This document shows, piece by piece, positions 56,875-64,000 of a DNA stretch of 64,000 bases (its first letter is position 1; every line of letters starts with the position of its first letter). The position numbers and the translations under genes are program-made. The notes beneath the pieces were generated by a model. That model had not been told where the DNA came from and searched no databases. It worked only from the letters and a program-made list of their open reading frames with translations. This stretch comes from Phymorhynchus buccinoides (Eukaryota > Mollusca > Gastropoda > Neogastropoda > Raphitomidae). The stretch covers positions 18,803,627 to 18,867,626 of the forward strand of contig CM065712.1 of assembly GCA_017654935.2 (NCBI GenBank). The letters run 5' to 3'.

Positions 56875-59800
56875 CGAAGATTTAAAGTCTTCAATGTGTG
56901 TGTGTGTGTGTGTGACTGTGTGCACAATCTCCCAAGCATGCACATACGCTTAAACTAAAGTAAAGTGAGATTGAAAAGAGACTTGAAGTTGAATCAACAG
57001 TTTCTAAAAATAAATGTGAACTTTCAAGTGAATAAACTTCTAAAAAATGAGTTGTGATTGATTTGTCAAAAACAGAAGGCACTGTTTTTAATGAGTGAAG
57101 CCAATTTGTTCTGCATCAATGAACTCAAGATAGATAATCATAATGTGGTAGATAACGTAATAATGATAATAATAAAATATATCTAGAAGTAGAACACACT
57201 TTCTCCCTTGATGATCTCATGGCACTTGACAAATATATAACAAACAACTTACTATCCTAAACACGCACACAGCCATAAATCATTAAATGCGCATGCAGTG
57301 ATGCACACGTACACAAACTGTAGTTCTCCCCATCCCAGTCCAGTTTTCTTCTACTGAACCCAAGTAAATCCAACAGTATGACTGTGTTAGCTGATTTTTG
57401 TCTTTTCTGTTGATCTTTTTCTTTTCTCCTCTTCTGCTTCTTTTTCTTTGGTCACCCCCTAAAGTGTGTGCATTTAAAAAGAACCTGGCCACCACCTCAG
57501 AAGAAGAAGAAACATACACAAATTATGTGCGCACGCACACACACACGCACACACACACACACAGGCACACGAGCACTCACAGACACAGGTCTGTGAATGA
57601 GATCAGAGAGGTAGGCAGGTCTAGATGAGTTGACAGCATTGAAGCAGAGGCAAGCAATCATAGTATTAAAATTATCTCCCTTATACAACTCCCTCCCTAT
57701 TTAAGACATTATTTTGGATGATTTTTGAAGGTTCCACTGTACTTAATTCTTGCCTCAGCTGGAACGGAGTGGAAGCCAGTGTACTGTAAGGTGAGGAGGT
57801 GGGGTTTAACCCTTTCACTGCCAGCCATTTTTTAGCCAAAAATTTGTCAAACTTACCTAGGTAACGAAAAGCTGGCATCTGCAGTACTGTGAATCCCCCA
57901 ATGATATGCATCAAGTAAATAATTTCCGTATCTCCCAAAATTAACAACATAAGGATATTGGATAACTGATCCGGCTTTTATGCCTTTTAGTAGTCTGTTA
58001 AATCAGTGTGGTGCTAAAATGCGACATTGCCGGTGAAATGGTTAATGTATGTAAGGTTTAACCGAGCTGTATTGTTTTTAACTTTTTTAGCTTTACTGAG
58101 CGGGTAAGGAGTTTACTTTACAGTAATCAATGTGAGACGAAAATGCTGAGACGAGTGTCTTGGTGGCTTCAACTCTGACTCTGAGTTAGTGACGAATGCT
58201 CAGAATGGCATTTAAATATGACAGTCAAAGTTCACATTACAAATCAGAGTCAGGACATTATAGTTAGTTGACAGTCTAGGGTAACACCAAGATTCTTAGC
58301 TAGCTGACAGAACTTTTTTGGAACAGTAGCATGGCCAATGGTCAACCTAGCACGCCGAATTCACCGCCAGATGGCGACCAACTCAATAGGGGCTTATCTT
58401 GTGATATCATTAGTTGGGAATAAAGAGAGAGAGAGGGAGGAACTCCTCTCCTTCCCTCTCTTTCTCTCTACCCCCAACCAAGGATATCACTAGGATTAGA
58501 CCCTATTGAGTTGGTTGCCACCTGGCGGTGATATCGGCTAGCTAAGCCGCTCAGTCATAGTCATAACAAGAGAGTCAGGAAACTGTGTTGACATTATGTT
58601 GACTTCTATAATTGTGTTGACATTATGTTGACTGTTCTATGATTGTGTTGACATTATGTTGACTTCTATGATTGTGTTGACATTATGTTGACTGTTCTAT
58701 GATTGTGTTGACATTATGTTGACTGTTCTATGATTGTGTTGACATTATGTTGACTTCTATAATTGTGTTGACATTATGTTGACTGTTCTATGATTATGTT
58801 GACATTATGTTGACTGTTCTATGATTGTGTTGACATTATGTTGACTGTTCTATGATTGTGTTGACATTATGTTGACTTCTATGATTATGTTGACATTATG
58901 TTGACTGTTCTATGATTGTGTTGACATTATGTTGACTGTTCTATGATTGTGTTGACATTATGTTGACTTCTATGATTGTGTTGACATTGTGTTGACTTCT
59001 ATGATTGTGTTGACATTATGTTGACTTCTATGATTGTGTTGACATTATGTTGACTTCTATGCTTGTGTTGACATTATGTTGACTTCTATGCTTGTGTTGA
59101 CATTATGTTGACTTCTATGCTTGTGTTGACAGGGAGAAATAAGAAAGGCGCTGTCGAAAGCAGATGAGGCCATCTTCATGGTGAATGAACTCCATTTGTT
59201 CAGCAATAACGAAGAGATTGAGGAGGTGGCCACCAACGAAGTCAGGTGTGTTGGGATTCTTCTTCTTCTTCTTCCCCACCCCTACCCCATACCCCCACCC
59301 CCTGTCTCATTATCGTATACAATGGCCATGCAGTTATCAGGCATCAGAATTGTCAGAGGATCAGAGGATTTCAGAGGATTAAGAATTTCTGACAGAGGAT
59401 TGGCTTCTCTTGTCAGAGGTTTTGCCTTTTTATTGAGTGTTATCCTTTGTGTTAAATAGCATTTTAAAGCAATTTATGACTACATTGAGCCTTTTTGGTG
59501 GTGTTAAGAACATAATTTCAGTGTTGTCCCTCTATAGTCTGGGGCCTTGATGTCCCTTTTACCGCGGTTTTCAGAGGATTGGACTTCAGACTATTCTGAT
59601 GCCTGAGTTATACCTGACTGTGACCACTGTATGTCACTGAGGAAATAAGTGCTTTTTATTTTTTATTTTTTATTTTTATAAAGGCGTGGCTGAAATATCC
59701 AGTAGTTTTGTTTTGTCTCTTGTGAATAAAATAACGTCACTTTACACTTGTCGTGTAGTTGTTTGTTTGTTGTATGTTCCAGTGACGTTGCAGTCTGTTT

Positions 59801-60583
59801 CAGTTGTTTTTTTTGTTTGTTTTTTCATTGACTTAAAAGAGGAGACTGCATAGTTGGAGCTCATGCATTCCCAAGCGGCTTTCATTAACAACAAACAGTT
59901 ATTTATTTTGCCTTTATTTTGTAAGGAATACGGTTAGGATTATTCCAAGTATCTATATTTTAGCATTTAAAAGATTACTAGCGCAACGCCGAGTCCCAGT
60001 AACGCCTAGTAACGGTAGCGCCTAGTAACGGTAACGCCAAGTACTGGTAACGCTGAGTACAGCAAATTTGAAGCGATTCGGTTAAGAAACGGCGGAGTGG
60101 TATAGCGCGCGAGTTTCTGAATCGATTCGCTTCCAGTTTGGCACACGGATAGTCCCCGGCCCCGGTCATCTGCCTGCCAAATTCGAAGGCAATCGGCCCA
60201 GAAACGCCAGAGATACGGGCGCCGAGAGGCCGGCCGATGCGCGTTTCGCGCATACGGCCGCCTGGGTTGCCGTTGCCATCGCCCCGTGAGGGCTCACAGC
60301 AAATTTGAAGCGATTCGGTCGAAAAACGGCGGAGTTATAAGGCCCGTTTCGTGTTTCAGACACACACACACACACACACACGGACGGACACTTGCCAAAT
60401 TACTATATGATTAAACTGGGGCCAGAAAATGATTGAGAGTTATCCAGTGTTTTTGAGTTAGCAGGAATCCACTGCCATATGTGTGTGTGTGTCTTATGTA
60501 GGTGTGTGCGTGTGTGTGTGTCACTGTGTGTGTGTGTGTGTGTGTCTATGCGTGCGCATGTGTGTGTGTGTATGTATGTGCAG

Positions 60584-60619
<36 letters not shown>

Positions 60620-61667
60620 GTGCGCATGCACATGTGTGTGTGTGTTTGTGTGTGTGTGCGCGTGTGTGTGCGTGTGTATGTGTTATGCTGACAGGTACCT
60701 GTTGTTGCCAGCATTACTGGGTTACTTCCACAGCTTGAACACACATGCCAGTCGACTGGAGACAGTGACCAAGGCCAAGGTAGAGAGACAGAGAGGGAGG
60801 GAGAGACTGTATGCATTATGTGTGTGCGTGCGGGTACGTATGCCATGCCCACTGAACTATTATGAAAGAATTTCTATGAAGATAACTTGGTTTTATCATA
60901 ATATTTTTATGAGTAAAGAATTAGATGATGATTCAAGAAGCAGTTTCATATTAATCCTTATGTATTTCAATCAGATGCATTATGTGTGTGCATGTCCGTA
61001 CAGACACCGTCACAGTCAATGCGACTTTCTGCGGAGATACAAGTCAGACACATCTTGTTGCTGTTGTAATGCTTTCTGCGGAGATACAAGTCAGACATAT
61101 GTTGTTGCTGTTGTTGTAATACTTTCTGCGGAGATACAAGTCAGACATATGTTGTTGCTGTTGTTGTAATACTTTCTGCGGAGATACAAGTCAGACATAT
61201 GTTGTTGCTGTTGTTGTAATACTCTTTTATTTTTAAAGGATCATTTTAAGGATAATTAAGTCAAAAGTTTATTTCAATTTTGATGCAGTGTATAATATAT
61301 TTTAGAGGATGGTGACCAGTGGCGGGGGCTGACCACCCAGTCCAGCATGGCACCCCGACGACCAAGCCGGTCAAGGGTGGAGAGAGAGGGGATAATTGTT
61401 GATTTTTCTGTTTCCCACAAAAGATGTAAAATGACAGAAATAGTGGCTTTTTAATGAGGATGATAAACTGGTTGATTTCTTTTAATCGTTGACACACATT
61501 GGTGTTGTTGTTGTTGGTGTGGTGTGCCCCCAGAACCACTACAGGGACTTTCTGCGGATGGTGAAGTCGTACAAGGTGACCCCGGTCCACATACCCCTGG
61601 ACGAGGAGGAGGATGGGGAGGACTCCACCCCCGGGCAGCAGGTCACCCCCGCCCCACCCCGCCCCAG
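56651..61667 (+). CDS. IGBP1: IGBP1 (alpha4/TAP42) 5' part, coding exons 1-4; continues beyond the window
   Basis: Exons 56651-56776, 59133-59245, 60695-60779 and 61534-61667 join in phase (0, 2, 0, then 2 at the end) to give 152 complete codons. The product matches the alpha-helical N-terminal part of alpha4/TAP42 proteins: ELHLFSNNEEIEEVATNEVR aligns with human QLDLFSRNEDLEEIASTDLK, and YLLLPALLGYF with YLLVPAFQGAL. The family binds catalytic subunits of PP2A, PP4 and PP6, protecting and storing them, in the cytosol and nucleus. The C-terminal half is not visible. A minisatellite fills intron 4 from about 110 bp after exon 4 to the window edge, so the remaining exons must lie to the right. 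The family assignment is firm for exons 2-4; exon 1 is weaker in sequence but has the right place, phase and ATG. Confidence 0.88.
56822..56914. repeat. (CA)n and (TG)n inverted microsatellites
   Basis: CA tract 56822-56873 and TG tract 56895-56914, separated by 20 bp, just inside IGBP1 intron 1. They could pair as a hairpin. Confidence 0.95.
57531..57590. repeat. CA-rich microsatellite
   Basis: CACACACGCACAC-type repeat in IGBP1 intron 1. Confidence 0.92.
57681..57742. mobile_element. Fragment of MITE family 3
   Basis: AACTCCCTCCC, TAAGACATTATTTTGGATGA, GAAGGTTCCACTGTA match the right half of 32736-32896. Left half absent. Confidence 0.7.
57806..58045. mobile_element. TTAA-flanked MITE, family 1 copy 3
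   Basis: TTAA at both ends. TIRs CCCTTTCACTGCCA / TGCCGGTGAAATGG. In IGBP1 intron 1. Confidence 0.85.
58349..58543. mobile_element. Fold-back MITE (CACCGCCAGATGGCGACCAA)
   Basis: The left arm GAATTCACCGCCAGATGGCG..CAACTCAATAGGG and the right arm CCCTATTGAGTTGGTTGCCA..CTGGCGGTGATATCGGC are inverted. The loop holds GATATCAT/GGATATC and a purine/pyrimidine pair (GAGAGAGGGAGG / CCCTCTCTTTCTCTC). Confidence 0.85.
58583..59132. repeat. 29/33-bp minisatellite abutting the IGBP1 exon 2 acceptor
   Basis: Unit ATTGTGTTGACATTATGTTG, ACTTCTATG, or with ACTGTTCTATG. About 18 copies. The last TGTTGAC supplies the AG acceptor context of exon 2. An inverted shorter copy of the array lies at 55162-55345. 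Confidence 0.95.
59133..59245 (+). CDS. IGBP1: IGBP1 coding exon 2 (residues 43-79 plus 2 nt)
   Basis: Acceptor GTGTTGACAG, donor AG|GTGTGT. Encodes GEIRKALSKADEAIFMVNEL then HLFSNNEEIEEVATNEV. The acceptor is formed by the last copy of a minisatellite (58583-59132). The first 52 bp of the exon and part of that array recur inverted at 55109-55345. Confidence 0.92.
59338..59605 (+). mobile_element. MITE family 2, copy 2
   Basis: TIRs CAGGCATCAGAAT / ATTCTGATGCCTG with 6-bp flanking direct repeat AGTTAT. Opposite orientation to 11499-11757 with most of the body shared. In IGBP1 intron 2. Confidence 0.88.
59606..60050. other. IGBP1 intron 2, no further gene recognised
   Basis: AT-rich with a TTTTTATTTT run at 59652-59680. 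A GTAACGCC(T/A)AGTA(AC)GGTA repeat of about 15-bp period begins at 59998. Confidence 0.6.
60051..60390. repeat. GC-rich dispersed repeat with internal direct duplication and CA tail
   Basis: CAGCAAATTTGAAGCGATTC, GGT, AACGGCGGAGT occurs at 60060 and again at 60298. Ends in (CA)n followed by CGGACGGACACTTGCCAAAT. GC content is much higher than the flanks. Confidence 0.75.
60478..60682. repeat. (GT)n-rich region in front of IGBP1 exon 3
   Basis: About 200 bp of GT repeat with GC and AT interruptions, ending 12 bp before the exon 3 acceptor region. Confidence 0.96.
60695..60779 (+). CDS. IGBP1: IGBP1 coding exon 3 (residues 80-108)
   Basis: Acceptor ATGCTGACAG, donor AAG|GTAGAG. Completes Arg80 and encodes YLLLPALLGYFHSLNTHASR then LETVTKAK, matching human KYLLVPAFQGAL...RLDHLQRAR. 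It is preceded by about 200 bp of GT-repeat in intron 2. Confidence 0.92.
61026..61222. repeat. 50-bp minisatellite, 4 copies, in IGBP1 intron 3
   Basis: Unit TTTCTGCGGAGATACAAGTC, AGACATATGTTGTTGCTGTTG, TTGTAATAC. The first copy is shorter. Confidence 0.95.
61534..61667 (+). CDS. IGBP1: IGBP1 coding exon 4 (residues 109-152 plus 2 nt)
   Basis: Acceptor GTGCCCCCAG, donor AG|GTAAGG. Encodes NHYRDFLRMVKSYKVTPVHI then PLDEEEDGEDSTPGQQ and a Pro-rich end. It matches human EHFINYLTQCHCYHV. The acidic and Pro-rich stretch after residue 130 is the linker expected before the next helices. Confidence 0.9.
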
Positions 61668-61775
61668 GTAAGGTCACCAGTCATTTGGGGGAGATTTCAC
61701 TCTCATTGGTCATTCGTTTCAACATTTTTAATTATGTTTTTTCTTTCATTCTGCATACTCAAACTGTTGGTTCTG

Positions 61776-62628
61776 GAGTGCGTGAAAATGTGGCTTCTGC
61801 TTTTTGGAGTGCCTCAAAATGGCTTCTGCGTTTTGGAGTGCCTCAAAATGGCTTCTGCTTTTTGGAGTGCCTCAAAATGGCTTCTGTGTTTTGGAGTGCC
61901 TCAAAATGGCTTCTGCTTTTTGGAGTGCCTCAAAATGGCTTCTGTGTTTTGGAGTGCCTCAAAATGGCTTCTGCGTTTTGGAGTGTCCCAGAATGTGGCT
62001 TCTGCTTTTTGGAGTGCCTCAAAATGGTTTCTGCTTTTTGGAGTGCCTCAAAATGGCTTCTGCTTTTTGGAGTGCCTCAAAATGTGGCTTCTGCTTTTTG
62101 GAGTGCCTCAAAATGGCTTCTGTGTTTTGGAGTGCCTCAAAATGGCTTCTGCGTTTTGGAGTGTCCCAGAATGTGGCTTCTGCTTTTTGGAGTGCCTCAA
62201 AATGGCTTCTGCTTTTTGGAGTGCCTCAAAATGGCTTCTGCTTTTTGGAGTGCCTCAAAATATGGCTTCTGCTTTTTGGAGTGTCCCAGAATGTGGCTTC
62301 TGCTTTTTGGAATGCCTCAAAATGTGGCTTCTGCTTTTTGGAGTGCCTCAAAATGTGGCTTCTGCTTTTGGGAGTGCCTCAAAATGGCTTCTGCTTTTTG
62401 GAGTGCCTCAAAATGGCTTGTGTTTTGGAGTGCCTCAAAATGGCTTCTGCGTTTTGGAGTGTCCCAGAATGTGGCTTCTGCTTTTTGGAGTGCCTCAAAA
62501 TGTGACTTCTGCTTTTTGGAGTGTCTCAAAATGGCTTCTGCTTTTTGGAGTGCCTCAAAATGTGGCTTCTGCTTTTTGGAGTGCCTCAAAATATGGCTTC
62601 CGCTTTTTGGAGTGCCTGAAAATCAGAC
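61776..62628. repeat. About 29-bp minisatellite in IGBP1 intron 4
   Basis: Unit GGCTTCTGCTTTTTGGAGTG, CCTCAAAAT(GT); variants GCGTTTTGG, TGTGTTTTGG and GTCCCAGAATGT. Begins about 110 bp after exon 4. Open over 380 codons in two frames with purely repetitive translation. Confidence 0.97.
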
Positions 62629-63050
62629 CTGTTTTTCCTACGGATTTGTCCGTAATTATTACGTTTTGAGACCTCCGATGCGCTATTACGGTCAGCCCCC
62701 AAAAAGTCTGCATTTCCACTAAACGAGTGCGAAAAAAAAAGAAGAAGAAATCAAAAGAAGTTGGAGCCGTACTCGTTACTCTGTCGTCTGCTATCAAAGT
62801 TATCACTTCGAGTGATGTCCCTTGAATGAATACTTCCGGTTTATTTCTTCATGCCGCCTTTTTTCTAGGTACGAAGTTCAAAATTTCGGCAGTTGTCGAA
62901 GTTGGGTTTGGATGGGAAGTTGCAGCATGCGTGTACGCCCCCCTCCCCCTCGCTCAACTAAAGGTTTGACGGCAGCAAAAATTTCTGGTGAAAGGATTTC
63001 TCAGACAGAGCTTGGGATTACTGACAGTGAAGATTTGGGTTAAACAGGTC
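62629..63050. other. Non-repetitive insert between two related arrays
   Basis: About 420 bp with a poly-A/GAAGAAG tract at 62730-62750. No gene recognised. Confidence 0.6.
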
Positions 63051-64000
63051 TGCAAAATGTGGCTTCTGCTTTTTGGAGTGCCTCAAAATGTGGCTTCCAC
63101 TTTTTGGAGTGCTTCAAAATGTGGCTTCCGCTTTTTGGAGTGCCTCGAAATTTGGCTTCTGCTTTTTGGAGTGCCTCAAAATGTGGCTTCCACTTTGTGG
63201 AATGCCTTCTGCTTTTTGGAGTGCCTCAAAATGTGGCTTCCACTTTGTGGAGTGCCTTCTGCTTTTTGGAGTACCTCAAAATGTGGCTTCCACTTTGTGG
63301 AGTGCCTTCTGCTTTTTGGAGTACCTCAAAATGTGGCTTCCACTTTGTGAAGTGCCTTCTGCTTTTTGGAGTGCCTCAAAATGTGGCTTCCACTTTGTGG
63401 AGTGCCTTCTGCTTTTTGGAGTACCTCAAAATGTGGCTTCCACTTTGTGGAGTGCCTTCTGCTTTTTGGAGTACCTCAAAATGTGGCTTCCACTTTGTGG
63501 AGGAGTGCCTTCTGCTTTTTGGAGTACCTCAAAATGTGGCTTCCACTTTGTGGAGTGCCTCAAAATGTGGCCTCCGCTTTTTGGAGTGCCTCAAAATGTG
63601 GCTTCAGTTCCACTTTGTGGAGTGCCTTCTGCTTTTTGGAGTACCTCAAAATGTGGCTTCCACTTTGTGGAATGCCTTCTGCTTTTTGGAGTGCCTCAAA
63701 ATGTGGCTTCCACTTTGTGGAGTGCCTTCTGCTTTTTGGAGTGCCTCAAAATGTGGCTTCCACTTTGTGGAGTGCCTTCTGCTTTTTGGAGTGCCTCAAA
63801 ATGTGGCTTCCACTTTGTGGAGTGCCTTCTGCTTTTAGGAGTGCCTCAAAATGTGGCATCCACTTTGTGGAGTGCCTTCTGCTTTTTGGAGTGCCTCAAA
63901 ATGTGGCTTCCACTTTTGGAGTGCCTTCTGCTTTTAGGAGTGCCTCAAAATGTGGCTTCCACTTTGTGGAGTGCCTTCTGCTTTTTGGAGTGCCTCAAAA
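63051..64000. repeat. About 50-bp composite minisatellite, continues past the window
   Basis: The same 29-bp core is now alternated with a 21-bp partial unit: GTGGCTTCCACTTTGTGGAG, TGCCTTCTGCTTTTTGGAGT, GCCTCAAAAT. A higher-order derivative of the array at 61776-62628. Runs to the window edge. Confidence 0.97.

Noticed and set aside
61524..62722. Open frames of 370-380 codons following IGBP1 exon 4
   Set aside because: They run through the exon 4 donor into a minisatellite; the GTAAGG donor and family homology place the exon end at 61667.

Overview
This is animal nuclear DNA, not bacterial. It has spliced genes with GT/AG introns, long dinucleotide microsatellites, dozens of minisatellites, tRNA-derived SINEs, decayed non-LTR retrotransposons, terminal-inverted-repeat MITEs and interstitial TTAGGG tracts. 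The repeat style fits a lophotrochozoan, probably a marine gastropod mollusc: a SINE with a 'TTTCGGATGAGACG' body, CR1/Jockey-type LINE tails ending AAGCGC..TATATAAAT(ATT)n, and abundant fold-back elements. The phylum call is an inference from repeat types, not from a diagnostic gene.

Two protein genes can be reconstructed from exons. (1) A phosphatidylcholine transfer protein (PCTP/StARD2, START domain) lies on the minus strand, 38529 to 28034. It has six coding exons that join in phase into a complete 215-residue protein; human PCTP has 214. (2) The 5' part of IGBP1 (alpha4/TAP42, the PP2A-family regulatory protein) lies on the plus strand from 56651. Its first four coding exons (152 complete codons) are visible and the gene runs off the right edge. 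The two genes are divergent. A strong splice donor at 54512 (minus) and an acceptor at 38588 (minus) suggest, without proving it, that PCTP has a distant non-coding first exon near 54.5-54.7 kb, which would leave about 2 kb between the two promoters.

Layout. 0-28 kb: no gene recognised. It holds microsatellites, a LINE remnant (3.4-4.4 kb), minisatellites (6.5, 8.8, 11.8-14.6, 14.7-15.7, 21.5 and 23.1 kb), paired hairpin elements (10.0-10.5 kb), two tandem 2.2-kb TTAA-bounded palindromes (16.2-20.7 kb) and a SINE (26.5 kb). 28-38.6 kb: PCTP, four of whose five introns carry tandem arrays or duplications. 38.6-56.6 kb: the interval between the genes, with fold-back elements, LINE and SINE remnants, MITEs and microsatellites. 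56.6-64 kb: IGBP1 exons 1-4, with arrays in introns 1, 3 and 4 and MITEs in introns 1 and 2.

The most striking observations are three. PCTP exon 1's 3' end plus its splice donor is tandemly amplified about 12-fold inside intron 1, in a 54-bp (18-codon) unit. IGBP1 exon 1 is bracketed by an inverted partial copy of IGBP1 exon 2 and its flanking minisatellite. Two adjacent hairpin elements at 10 kb have arms that differ from each other by paired, pairing-preserving changes. The two proteins belong to separate pathways (lipid transfer; PP2A assembly), so nothing in the sequence ties them together functionally.
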